From Sinorhizobium mexicanum (GTDB taxonomy: Bacteria; Pseudomonadota; Alphaproteobacteria; Rhizobiales; Rhizobiaceae): a DNA stretch of 64,000 nt. The translations under genes and the position numbers were made by a program. The stretch lies in NCBI RefSeq assembly GCF_013488225.1, contig NZ_CP041239.1:310001-374000 (forward strand), in the 5' to 3' direction. Positions 25,826 through 34,425 of this stretch are shown here, one piece after another. The notes under the pieces are model-generated. The model made no database searches. It was not told where the DNA came from and was given only the letters and a program-made list of their open reading frames with translations. Within the stretch, counting starts at the first letter, position 1; every line of letters starts with the position of its first letter.

Positions 25826-27586
25826 TTAGAGGTGCCGCGGCCGCGCGACATAATCGTTGAGGTCGTCGCCCAGTCTCAGCGCGAGCGCCCCTAGCGGTCC
25901 TGTCGGGTTGTAGCCAGCGTTGAACGGGTAGACGGAAGCACCAACCACGAAGAGGTTCTCCGCGTCCCAGTGCTGCAGATGGGGAGACACCACACTGGTG
26001 GCGGGGTCGGATCCCATGATCGTGCCGCCCGTGACGTGGGTAGTCTGGTAGACGCGGGAATCGTAGGGTCCCTTCCGAGGCGCCGCCGGCGGCGCGATGT
26101 CGGCGCCCGTCGCCCTGGCGATCTCATCGATTTTTTGCGAGAGATACTCGGACATTTTGCGCTCGTTCTCACGGACGTCGAGCGTCATGCGCAGGAGCGG
26201 CTGCCCGTATGCGTCAACGTAAGTCGGATCGAGATCGACGTAGTTCTCGCGATGCGGATACCAACTGCCATGGGCGGTAATGCTGAAATTATGCGCATAC
26301 CAATCGGCGTTGGCCTTTTTCCACGTCGACCCCCATTTCGGCATCCCCGGCGGTACGGCTCGGCTCGTAATCGGCCGTCCATTCGTCACGTTGGCGTAGA
26401 TGTAGGCGCCGCCGAGGAAGCCGAGGTTGGTGTGGTCGAAATTGTCGCCGTTGAACTCGTCGATCACTGTCTGTGAGGCGCCGGAAGCGAGGAACGGGTT
26501 GATCCAGCGGTTCTTGAAGAAGACGCGCGTGCCGGACATCGTCTGATGGCAGAAATTCTTGCCGACTACCCCGCGACCAGTCTTCGGATTGTAAGGTGTC
26601 CCGATTCCCGCCATCAGCAGGAACCTGGTGTTGTTCATCGTGAAGGAGGAAAGCACGACGATGTCGGCCGGCTGTTCGTACTCCCGGCCGGTGACGCGAT
26701 CGATGTAGCGTACACCCGTCACGCGTTTGACTTGGCCATCATAGAGAATGTCGAGGACATGGGTTTGCAATCGCAGTTCGAAGCTCTTGCGTTTGCGCAG
26801 CATCGGATAGAGCAGGAGTTCAGGACTCGCCTTGGCGTTGGCTTCGCAGATGAAGCGCTCGCAGTGGCCACAGAACTGGCATTGACCGAGCTGCATGCCG
26901 TCGGGGTTGGTATAGGGCTCGGGCGAATTCGCCGCCGGCATAGGAAACGGTTTGTAACCGAGCTTATTGGCCGCTTCGCTGAAGATCACGCCTGCCTCTG
27001 TGATAGGCAGAGGCTTTTGCGGGTATTCGTTCTGCCGTGGTCCCTCGAAGGGATTTCCGCCCTCCTGCAGTTTGCCGCGCAGATTCCCCGCCTTGCCGGC
27101 GATGCCGAACAGCTTCTCGAACTGGTCGTGATAGGGCTCCATCTCGGCATAGGTGACACCCCAATCCTGGATTGCCATCTCCGCTGGAATGGCCTTCTTT
27201 CCATAGCGGTTCTCAAGATGAGTGCGCAGGATTGGATCGTATTCGGCCCAACGCCAGGTTTGGCCGTTCCAGTGATTGGCCGCGCCGCCCATCCCTTCGC
27301 CCGGTTTGAAGGCTTCGAGACGCCGTATCGGTAGCGCCGTACCGCGTGCGTCATGGCGGAGCGTGTACGTCTGCACCGACCAATCCTGAAAGAGCTCGCC
27401 ATGGACGTCCCAGCGAAGCTCATCGCGTTGCGAGGGCAGGCTCGTTGCCGCGCTGTGGGTGCGGTCGTATCCGCGCTCGAGCACGACAACATCGACCCCC
27501 TTGGCCGTCAGTTGCCTGGCCGCCAGCGCGGCGGTGAATCCGCCGCCAACGAACACGACGGTTCGGCGTTTCAAGCGTGTAGCCAT
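25826..27586 (-). CDS. GMC-type FAD dehydrogenase (gluconate/sorbitol dehydrogenase-like large subunit)
   Basis: 586 residues. FAD-binding VVFVGGGFTAALAARQLTAK with a GxGxxA-like loop, then the GMC features GEGMGGAANHWNGQTWRWAE, a cysteine cluster CQFCGHCERFICEANAKAS, VVLSSFTMNNTRFLL, and the C-terminal THVTGGTIMGSDPATSVVSP and VVGASVYPFNAGYNPTGPLG with the catalytic His/Asn. It oxidises sugars, sugar acids or alcohols at the periplasmic side. The start at 27586 follows GGGGGAAGA; the longer frame would overlap the upstream gene. It is exported as a complex with subunit 3, which carries the TAT signal. Real substrate unknown. Confidence 0.88.
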   Translation of the reverse strand: MATRLKRRTVVFVGGGFTAALAARQLTAKGVDVVVLERGYDRTHSAATSLPSQRDELRWDVHGELFQDWSVQTYTLRHDARGTALPIRRLEAFKPGEGMGGAANHWNGQTWRWAEYDPILRTHLENRYGKKAIPAEMAIQDWGVTYAEMEPYHDQFEKLFGIAGKAGNLRGKLQEGGNPFEGPRQNEYPQKPLPITEAGVIFSEAANKLGYKPFPMPAANSPEPYTNPDGMQLGQCQFCGHCERFICEANAKASPELLLYPMLRKRKSFELRLQTHVLDILYDGQVKRVTGVRYIDRVTGREYEQPADIVVLSSFTMNNTRFLLMAGIGTPYNPKTGRGVVGKNFCHQTMSGTRVFFKNRWINPFLASGASQTVIDEFNGDNFDHTNLGFLGGAYIYANVTNGRPITSRAVPPGMPKWGSTWKKANADWYAHNFSITAHGSWYPHRENYVDLDPTYVDAYGQPLLRMTLDVRENERKMSEYLSQKIDEIARATGADIAPPAAPRKGPYDSRVYQTTHVTGGTIMGSDPATSVVSPHLQHWDAENLFVVGASVYPFNAGYNPTGPLGALALRLGDDLNDYVARPRHL

Positions 27587-27599
27587 GATATCTTCCCCC

Positions 27600-28367
27600 T
27601 CAGCTGAAATCGGCGATGGATTTCGGATCAGCTGCACCGGGGAAGGGCTTGCCACGGAAATCGATCATATCCTGCGCGTGAACTGCAGGGAGGCCTGGAT
27701 AGCCGATCGCCTTCCAGAACACCTTACCCACATTGCCGCCGTAAACAGGATCGGCGAAACAGGCTTGCGCAAATAATGGGTAGACGAGTTCGTTGAACCA
27801 TGAGGCGAGTGGCACTCGCTCGTCCGCCACCTTGCCATCGGAAATTTCCTTGAGAAAATGGTCGGCGCCGCTCTCGTCCAATTCGTTGAAGCGCTTGTCA
27901 TATCGTTGGCGGCAGGCCTCGTCCGCCGCGGCGAGACCCGCCTTGAAGAACTGTTCGGGTGTGAGCGGCAATTGATAGCCGAGTTCAGGCTCGCCCTCTT
28001 GCCAGGGGCCGCGCATGTAAAGCCGCGCACCCTTACCGAATCCGCCGGCGAGCTGCCGATCGATGAAGACCGCAAGACCGCAATCGACGCCACCCGGCGT
28101 CAGCTCGTCGGCCGGACACATGACGTCGACCATTGCCTCGACAAACCCAGCTTCTTCCGGCCCTAAAGACAAATAGCCGGGTTCCGGTCGCGGCAGGTGG
28201 CTTTCATCAGAGCCAACGTTGTCATTGGCGGTCTGGGCGGATGCAGGTTGGGTTGCGAGGAAGGCCACCGGCGCCATCGAAGCAGCGCCGGTGGTTGCGA
28301 GGATAGCCCCACCGAGAAAACCGCGCCGGCTCGAATGGATGAGCTTGTCCATCTGATCATTGGTCAT
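27600..28367 (-). CDS. Gluconate 2-dehydrogenase subunit 3-like TAT protein
   Basis: The small subunit that carries the GMC flavoprotein across the membrane. About 255 residues: twin-arginine signal SSRRGFLGGAILATTGAASM, then the subunit-3 domain with DVMCPADELTPGGVDCGLAV, FIDRQLAGGFGKGARLYMRG and FWKAIGYPGLPAVHAQDM. The start at 28367 is preferred to one 12 codons upstream; MDKLIHSSRRG at 28352 is also possible. Followed after 13 bases by the GMC gene. First gene of the three-gene operon. Confidence 0.85.
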   Translation of the reverse strand: MTNDQMDKLIHSSRRGFLGGAILATTGAASMAPVAFLATQPASAQTANDNVGSDESHLPRPEPGYLSLGPEEAGFVEAMVDVMCPADELTPGGVDCGLAVFIDRQLAGGFGKGARLYMRGPWQEGEPELGYQLPLTPEQFFKAGLAAADEACRQRYDKRFNELDESGADHFLKEISDGKVADERVPLASWFNELVYPLFAQACFADPVYGGNVGKVFWKAIGYPGLPAVHAQDMIDFRGKPFPGAADPKSIADFS

Positions 28368-28474
28368 TGGCGTTGCAGTCCTGCTTTTTAGATCACAGCA
28401 CAATCGCGTGATTTAAGTAGGTTTTGACATTGACGCGGTTCTGGATTTCCTGAACCGCTCGCCGTCCCCGACCC

Positions 28475-28602
28475 CTCACGTACGAACGCGGATGATCGTC
28501 TTCCAGTTGATCCGCTCGGTCGGGTTGACGGCGACGACGACGTTGTCGAGGGTCGAGACGTTGTCGATGACCGTCCGCAGCCGTCCGTCCCGCACCCGCA
28601 CT
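28475..28602 (-). pseudogene. Unidentified C-terminal coding fragment
   Basis: On the minus strand the frame reads VRVRDGRLRTVIDNVSTLDN and VVVAVNPTERINWKTIIRVR before a stop. The beta-rich composition is protein-like but the family is not recognised. It begins right where repeat copy C ends, so the repeat has replaced the upstream part of the gene. Confidence 0.35.
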
Positions 28603-28617
28603 TAGGCACGATGCGAA

Positions 28618-28812
28618 TGTTAACCGTCCTAGGTTGCCCTCAGCGCTAATCGATGAGATCTGCAACAAGGGTACTCAGTTGTCGCAGCGCGGAACGAAGT
28701 TTTCCAATAGGATGTATTTATAGGTTTCATAGCGCTCGGGAATACGGCTGCGGCGGTCCACTGCCCCGTAGATACCAAGATCGCGCAACTCGCCGCGATC
28801 ATCAGTTCCCGC
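28618..28812 (-). repeat. Intergenic repeat element, copy C
   Basis: Inverted copy, similar over its full length to copy A: from GAGCGGGAACTGATGATCGC to GACGGTTAACATT. It is more diverged than copy D. The outer arms are GCCGCAGC and GCTGCGAC; the inner pair around the ATGAAACCTATAAAT core is lost. It is joined directly to the 3' end of the broken metallo-hydrolase. Confidence 0.65.
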
Positions 28813-29556
28813 TCGAAAGCCTTGCCGATCTCCGGCACAAGTGCCGTCGTTCCGGAGTCTTCCAAGCCCGCGACAACCTTGTCGGCCGTCTGTTCGATGA
28901 TCGGACGAACGGTAATGACAGGGGATCGCCATTTCGAAGTTGAAGGATCGCCGGCGGGCGAGTGCAGCCACTGCGCCGCCCATGGTCAAGCGATCGCCGA
29001 TCGGCACAATGCCGATGGCGCGCCTATGTAGCTCTTCGATCAGCGCGATGTCGCCAAAGATGTCGCTGTCGCCCATGTGACAGAGCGTCTTGTCGTTGGG
29101 GAAAACAGAGGACGAGGCCGGTCGGATTGCCGGGATAGGCATTCTGCCCGCCTTCCATACTGAATGACGAGGAATGCAAGCCATTGACGAAACTGGTGGT
29201 GGAACCGCCGCAGTCCACTATGCCGCCGTGAAATCCGGGATTGACGTTAATACGATTGGCGCCCTTGCCCAAATAGTTGCAGATCTCGAAATTGGCTACC
29301 AGCATGGCGTCAGTCTTTTTCAAGATGGCGAGCGCGTCGCCGACGTGATCGTTGTGGCCATGCGTGACCAGCACATGCGTGACACCCCTGGCGGATTCCT
29401 CCCACCCTTGTTCCAGGGCGGGTTATCGGACAGAAACGGATCGATCAGGATCTTGGCCGCGCCCAACTCGATGCCATAGGAAGCCCTCTTCTCGATAGAC
29501 CCCACCGTAACAAGCTCCGATCCTGAACCGGCAATGTTGCGAAACAGAAGCTGCAA
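28800..29556 (-). pseudogene. Metallo-beta-lactamase-fold hydrolase, broken by frameshifts
   Basis: Three frames together rebuild a UPF0173-like hydrolase. First IELGAAKILIDPFLSDNPPW, then the metal motif LVTHGHNDHVGDALAIL with HxHxDH, ICNYLGKGANRINVNPG, and finally [20 protein letters not shown] and [15 protein letters not shown] with [10 protein letters not shown]. Frame changes occur near 29375 and 29090, and another near 28900. The metal-binding residues are still readable, so decay is recent. Its 3' end runs into repeat copy C. Confidence 0.7.
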
Positions 29557-29714
29557 TATTGCAGGAACGAGCTATGTCGCTGCGTCCGGCACCGGTGATG
29601 TTATCGGACGAGCTCTGCGAGGCCTTCTTTGGGTGATCGAGGTAAGACCAGCGTATAATTCCACTGCGAGCGCGATTTCATCAACATTGCTCCCGTCCAA
29701 ACAGGGAGACTCGC

Positions 29715-29793
29715 ATGACGGGTTATTTTGATCCGCAGGTCCGCGGACGCGACAACGGTTGTAAAGGTTGCGGCGATGAGCCACCAAGAGGTT
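29715..29793 (+). CDS. Possible leader ORF overlapping the kinase start (25 aa)
   Basis: ATG at 29715 has a good CAGGGAGA upstream and encodes MTGYFDPQVRGRDNGCKGCG and six more residues, ending inside the kinase gene in another frame. It may be the true 5' end of the kinase, separated by a one-base frameshift, or a small leader peptide. Confidence 0.35.
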
Positions 29794-30384
29794 GACCACC
29801 GCGTAGCAAACAGCCTCCAACTCATCTCCTCCCTCCTCTCGATACAGGCAAGGGAGGCCTCCGATCAATCGGTCCGCGATGCCCTGCTGATTGCAGTGCG
29901 CCGTATCAATGCAGTGGCTGCCGTCCATCAGCAGTTATACCGATCGAGTTCGGCGCATGCTATCGACATCGCGTCATATCTCCTCGATCTAACCGCGAAG
30001 ATCGAGCAAGTCTGCAGTGGCAGTGTGGGGCGCAAGCAGATCACCGCCCATATCCAATCGCTCGTAGTGCCGGCTGGCTTCGCGAGCATGCTGGGTATCC
30101 TGATCAACGAACTCGTCATAAACGCTTGCAAGCACGCCTACGCTCCTGACGAGCCGGGTGACATTGACGTCTACTTGTTCTTCCCGAACCAGTCCGAATT
30201 CCGGATGGAGGTCAGGGACTATTGTGGCGTCGCAGATGTCCACAAAGTCTCGATAACGTCAGGTCTAGGTATGCGTATCATCGACGCTATGTGCCACAAG
30301 CTGAACGCCGCCTACGCGCATGTCGCCGACGAGGAGGGCACCCGCTTTCTCATGCGGGGCACCGTCTTCCCCTCGGGCGTATGA
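29776..30384 (+). CDS. HisKA_2-type histidine kinase without sensor domain
   Basis: About 202 residues made of a HisKA_2 dimerisation/phosphorylation region (SHQEVDHRVANSLQLISSLL, with the phospho-His in DHR) and a HATPase domain (GILINELVINACKHAYAPDE, MEVRDYCGVADV, SGLGMRIIDAMC). The ATP-lid glycines are partly degenerate (DYCGV for DNGxG), so activity is uncertain. No sensor or membrane segment is present. It precedes the PAS kinase and two response regulators on the same strand. Such short kinases often act in general-stress or light signalling; here the role is unknown. Confidence 0.75.
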   Translation: MSHQEVDHRVANSLQLISSLLSIQAREASDQSVRDALLIAVRRINAVAAVHQQLYRSSSAHAIDIASYLLDLTAKIEQVCSGSVGRKQITAHIQSLVVPAGFASMLGILINELVINACKHAYAPDEPGDIDVYLFFPNQSEFRMEVRDYCGVADVHKVSITSGLGMRIIDAMCHKLNAAYAHVADEEGTRFLMRGTVFPSGV

Positions 30385-30563
30385 TGTATCCCGCCCAAAC
30401 GATGATTCGACGCCGCCGACCCGCTGATGCGGGCAGCAGTGTGAGCGGCATATTTGCCGCCGCGCTTCTGCAAAATTGCAAATAGATGTGGCTACCGCTT
30501 GGAGCCTCGGCGGATTAATTTGTCTGCCTTCCGAAGAAGGTATCGGCATGACACGCTACACAA

Positions 30564-32465
30564 ATGACAACTGAAGGAACGGCTTTAACGGGAAATAGCT
30601 CGCCAGCCCCTAGTTCCTTGGTCGACGATGGACTGCCGGCGCTGGTTTGGCGCGTCGACCCGGCGCTGGGGGGGCACAGCTTCAACCGTGCCTGGGAGAT
30701 GCTCACAGGCCGCGGCGAAAGCGACTTACGCGGCGAGGGATGGCTGGAGGTCGTTCACCCGCAAGATCGCGGGGCGCTCGCTTTTCTGTGTAACCCCTTG
30801 CCTGATTGCGCTCCTTCGACATTCGACATTCGAATACAGGATCAGGATGGTCGACATCGCTGGTTTCTCGTCAACTGCGGAGCGTTAGTCGGGTTGTTAC
30901 GCCGAGTTCTCGTAGCGCTGCCAATTGACGAACGAAAATCGGCCGAGTCGGCGCGCGAGCGTGAGCTGGCGGACGTTCGTGCAATGCTCGACAACGCACC
31001 GACCATGATGTGGCGTACCACGGCGTCGGGCGACATGGATTATGCCAACGAGCGCTACCTCAAGGCCTGGGGACAGACGCCAGATCTGATCAAGGGTTGG
31101 GGATGGAAGAATTCCGTCCACCCCGAAGACCGCGACGGGATGGTTAATTATTGGGCCGCTCACAGGTTTGGCGACAGTGACGGTATGTACGAATTCCGTG
31201 CGGGCACGAATGAAAGCGGATACCGGTGGTACGTTTCCGTCTGTACCGCGCGGCGCGATGAGGACGGAAAGGTCATCCAGTGGTATGGCGCCACCTTCGA
31301 TATTGAAGGTCGCAAGCAGGCCGAGGAGCGGCTCCGGCGCAACGAGGCGTTCCTTCGTCAGGGGCAAATGATAAGCAAGACGGGAAGTGTCGGCTTGAAC
31401 CTTGTCACGAACGAGCATTATTGGTCGGAGGAAACCTACCGTATCCTGGAGCTCGACCAATCGGTCACGCCGAGCTTCGAGACATTCCTGAAGCGCGTTC
31501 ATCCCGACGATCTCGACCATGTTCGCACTGCGTTCGAACACATTACGACCAGTGAGAGTGGCATCGACCTCGAGCATCGTCTCGCCATGTCCGACGGACG
31601 GATCAAGCACCTGCGGCTCCGAGTCAACCCGGCGCAGCCTGGAAACGATCGGATGGATGCGATCGGCGTGATTGTGGACGTCACCGCCGCCAAGATCGCG
31701 GAAGAAGAAATGCAAAGGGCGCAGGAGGATCTCACCCGGGTAGCGCGGATCGCCACCGCGGCCGAACTGACTGCATCCGTGGCACACGAGATCAATCAGC
31801 CACTCTCCGGTATCCTAACCAACAGTGAAGCATGCCTGCGGTGGATCAACCGACCCGAACCTGATCTCGTCGAGGCGAGGGAGGCAATCGAACGGACAGT
31901 GGTCGGTGCGCGACGGGTCAGCGAGGTCGTCCGGCAGCTACGCGCGATCTTCGCTCGTAAAGACCCCGAACCGGTCCAATTCGATCTCAGTGATCTGATC
32001 AGGAGTACTCTTCCGTTGATGCGGTCGCATGTGAACCAGCAGAGGGGATCCGTCAGCCTTGATCTCGCACCGGATCTCCCTTTTGTCTTTGCCGATCCGA
32101 TCCAAATCCAGCAAGTCATCATCAATCTTGTAATGAACGGGCTGCAGTCACCAGGCAAAGAAGGCGGCGAACGCCGGCTCGTCATCGAAACCTCCCACGA
32201 TGCGGACGACATCGCGCTCAGCGTCAGCGACGACGGCTTGGGTATTGACGAGAACGACCTGCCGCACATCTTCGAGCCCTTCTTCACTACGAAGACCGAA
32301 GGCATGGGCATAGGGCTCTCGATCTGCCGATCAATCGTGGAATCGCGCGGCGGCAGGATCTTCGCGCGCAGCAATACGTCAGGGGGTGCAACTGTCGGGT
32401 TCACGCTGCCGATAGAAAGGTCGAAACGACCCGGGACCACTCCGAAAGGGATCGCCAAACCCTGA
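30564..32465 (+). CDS. Triple-PAS cytoplasmic sensor histidine kinase (FixL-like class)
   Basis: 633 residues, no membrane helices. Three PAS/PAC units at about 22-120, 138-255 and 262-378 (LVWRVDPALGGHSFNRAWEM, TMMWRTTASGDMDYANERYL, GSVGLNLVTNEHYWSEETYR). Then HisKA with His 408 in SVAHEINQPLSGILTNSEAC, and HATPase boxes INLVMNGLQ, DDGLGI, FEPFFTT and GMGIGLSICRS. It phosphorylates a regulator, most likely the FixJ-type protein encoded 130 bp downstream. A haem-binding PAS as in FixL cannot be confirmed by eye, so the signal is unknown. Confidence 0.88.
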   Translation: MTTEGTALTGNSSPAPSSLVDDGLPALVWRVDPALGGHSFNRAWEMLTGRGESDLRGEGWLEVVHPQDRGALAFLCNPLPDCAPSTFDIRIQDQDGRHRWFLVNCGALVGLLRRVLVALPIDERKSAESARERELADVRAMLDNAPTMMWRTTASGDMDYANERYLKAWGQTPDLIKGWGWKNSVHPEDRDGMVNYWAAHRFGDSDGMYEFRAGTNESGYRWYVSVCTARRDEDGKVIQWYGATFDIEGRKQAEERLRRNEAFLRQGQMISKTGSVGLNLVTNEHYWSEETYRILELDQSVTPSFETFLKRVHPDDLDHVRTAFEHITTSESGIDLEHRLAMSDGRIKHLRLRVNPAQPGNDRMDAIGVIVDVTAAKIAEEEMQRAQEDLTRVARIATAAELTASVAHEINQPLSGILTNSEACLRWINRPEPDLVEAREAIERTVVGARRVSEVVRQLRAIFARKDPEPVQFDLSDLIRSTLPLMRSHVNQQRGSVSLDLAPDLPFVFADPIQIQQVIINLVMNGLQSPGKEGGERRLVIETSHDADDIALSVSDDGLGIDENDLPHIFEPFFTTKTEGMGIGLSICRSIVESRGGRIFARSNTSGGATVGFTLPIERSKRPGTTPKGIAKP

Positions 32466-32595
32466 TGCTTCGCGTCAGATGCCGCTATACGCTCGTATGA
32501 TAGGATAGGTCGCTGCTTTAGATTAACCTCCAAGCAGCGTTGCTGGCGAGCCAGCGGGACACGGCCCCTGGAGATGGAGTTCGAAGCTGCAATTG

Positions 32596-33261
32596 ATGTC
32601 TCATACGACCACACCGCCGCCAAGCGGCATGCCAGAGGCCATCGTCCTCATTGTTGACGACGAGGAACAAGTTCGCTCAGCGATCGGCGGTCTGGTTCGC
32701 TCCGCTGGCTATCGATCAGTACTATATGCCAGCGCGGTCGACCTTCTGGCCAAACCGATTCCGGAAGGCGTGCGCTGTCTGGTCGCGGACATCCGGCTCC
32801 CATTGGTCAGCGGCCTGGATCTTCAGAGCGAACTCGCCAAGAGGGGCGAGCGGATACCGATCCTGTTCATCACCGGCCACGGAGACATTCCGATGTCGGT
32901 TAGAGCGATCAAAGCGGGTGCCGTCGATTTTCTGCCGAAACCATTCCGCGACCAGGACATCCTGGACGCCATCGCCAAGGCATTGGCCGAAGACATGCGG
33001 CTGAAGGAGCTGGAAGAAGAGCTCATCTCGCTGCGCAGCCGCTTCGAATCACTCACGCCGCGCGAGCGTGAAGTCCTGCAACTCGCGTCGTTGGGCCTGC
33101 TGAACAAACAGATCGCAGCCGAGCTGGGCTTGAGTGAGATCACCGTTAAGGTCCATCGCGGTAGCGCAATGCGCAAGATGAACGCGCGGACGCTCGCCCA
33201 CCTCGTTCGAATGATGGAAGCCCTCGAACGCGGCGCGCTGCAAGTGCAGACACCTGTATAG
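32596..33261 (+). CDS. FixJ/NarL-type response regulator
   Basis: 221 residues. Receiver domain with IVLIVDDEEQVRSAIGGLVR, phospho-acceptor Asp in VADIRLPLVSGLDLQ and conserved Lys in FLPKPFRDQD. A linker follows (EDMRLKELEEELISLRSRFE), then a LuxR-type HTH: LTPREREVLQLASLGLLNKQ and SEITVKVHRGSAMRKMNART. This is the FixJ/TodT arrangement, which activates transcription on phosphorylation. ATG at 32596 is preferred to TTG at 32593. Neighbouring kinase genes upstream make it their likely partner. Confidence 0.88.
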   Translation: MSHTTTPPPSGMPEAIVLIVDDEEQVRSAIGGLVRSAGYRSVLYASAVDLLAKPIPEGVRCLVADIRLPLVSGLDLQSELAKRGERIPILFITGHGDIPMSVRAIKAGAVDFLPKPFRDQDILDAIAKALAEDMRLKELEEELISLRSRFESLTPREREVLQLASLGLLNKQIAAELGLSEITVKVHRGSAMRKMNARTLAHLVRMMEALERGALQVQTPV

Positions 33262-33304
33262 ATCAAGCCGTCGTCGGCCCGGTCGCCATCTCCTCTAAGG
33301 TGCT

Positions 33305-33736
33305 TTGGCGGAGGATTTGTCATTGCCAACCGAGAGGATTTCATTGGACGAGAATACCGTTATCGCCATCGTAGAGGATGATGAACTCGTCCGCGCCTCG
33401 CTGGCGGGTCTCCTACGGTCCTTCGGCATCAGGGCAGAGGCATTCTCGTCCGCGGGCGATCTTCTCGCTACCGATCCCGATCGCTTCGATTGCGTCGTAT
33501 CGGACCTTCAGATGCCCGGTATGACGGGGCTCGACCTCAGGCGAGTTCTGAGCAACCGCGACAAAGCCGTTCCCGTGATCATCGTCACCGCGTACCCAGA
33601 GCGCGTCTCTGACGTTTCCCGGTCCGACGACGGGTTGCACTTGCTCGAAAAGCCCGTGGACAGCGGGCAGTTGATCGCTTGCATCGAAACCGTCCTTGGG
33701 CGAGGGATCGAGCACCAGACGTCCGACGGCCGATAA
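33305..33736 (+). CDS. Receiver-only response regulator
   Basis: About 130-143 residues holding only a receiver domain: VIAIVEDDELVRASLAGLLR, phospho-acceptor Asp in CVVSDLQMPGMTGLDL, VIIVTAYPE and Lys in HLLEKPVDSG. With no output domain it may act as a phosphate sink or phosphorelay partner for the kinases upstream. The start is unclear: TTG codons at 33305, 33323 or about 33344 are available and no ATG is well placed. Confidence 0.75.
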   Translation: MAEDLSLPTERISLDENTVIAIVEDDELVRASLAGLLRSFGIRAEAFSSAGDLLATDPDRFDCVVSDLQMPGMTGLDLRRVLSNRDKAVPVIIVTAYPERVSDVSRSDDGLHLLEKPVDSGQLIACIETVLGRGIEHQTSDGR

Positions 33737-33925
33737 CATCAGAAGGTGGCATCCAGCGAGGACCGCCCGGAGACGGAGATTTGAAGAGGACGTGCTGTAA
33801 ACCGGTATCAAGACTGGCTCTATATTTCACGATCTGTGAAGCCACCAATGCACATGGATTCAACTGGAGCATCTGCCGCAGTGGGCGTTCAACATTTCCG
33901 GCGTCGTTCTGAATATCGCTCATCA
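33737..33925. other. Intergenic stretch
   Basis: Nothing recognised on either strand. Confidence 0.3.
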
Positions 33926-34384
33926 TCACCGTAGGTCCGGCGCGATCAACTTGGCGCTTTCCCGCAATTTCACGAGAGCCTTGAAGCGCATTTTGTCCTT
34001 GGCGAAGACTTGGAAGATCCAGCCGTCATCGACGGTCATCCGGATGCTGCAGGCGTCGATTTCACTTCGTTGAACGCCCCCTTGCCGATGGAAGCGGTGA
34101 CACAGCCTTAAGAAGGCAGAACGCCTCGGCCGCAGACATGGGGTTCCCGGCACGCCGGCCCGGCTGGTTGCCTGGGAACTCATATCGGGGATATTTCCAT
34201 GTGCTGACTTCGAACGCCTTGGCGAACGAATCCTGCTTGCTGGCCTGCGGAGCCTCTTGCAATAGAAATGAATGCAACGTCCTCGCCATCGTCGCTGACG
34301 AAAACGAAGAAGGCACCCCATTCCGCTCACAGGAGCCCTGCGACACAGGCCCGGAATTACGCTGAAGCTCAATCCTGGCAACAC
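33926..34384 (-). pseudogene. Unrecognised minus-strand gene, probably frameshifted
   Basis: Two frames look protein-like in succession: GVPSSFSSATMARTLHSFLL through AFEVSTWKYPRYEFPGNQPG and MSAAEAFCLLKAVSPLPSA, then after a frame change near 34070 EIDACSIRMTVDDGWIFQVF and AKDKMRFKALVKLRESAKL. The composite would be ~140 residues. No family recognised; it could be two small genes. Confidence 0.35.
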
Positions 34385-34425
34385 CTGACCACTCGGAGCA
34401 AAGAGCGTGCTATACGGAGGATATA

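Noticed and set aside
26546..27334. 262-codon plus-strand frame opposite the GMC gene
   Set aside because: The GMC gene on the other strand has clear motifs; this frame has none.
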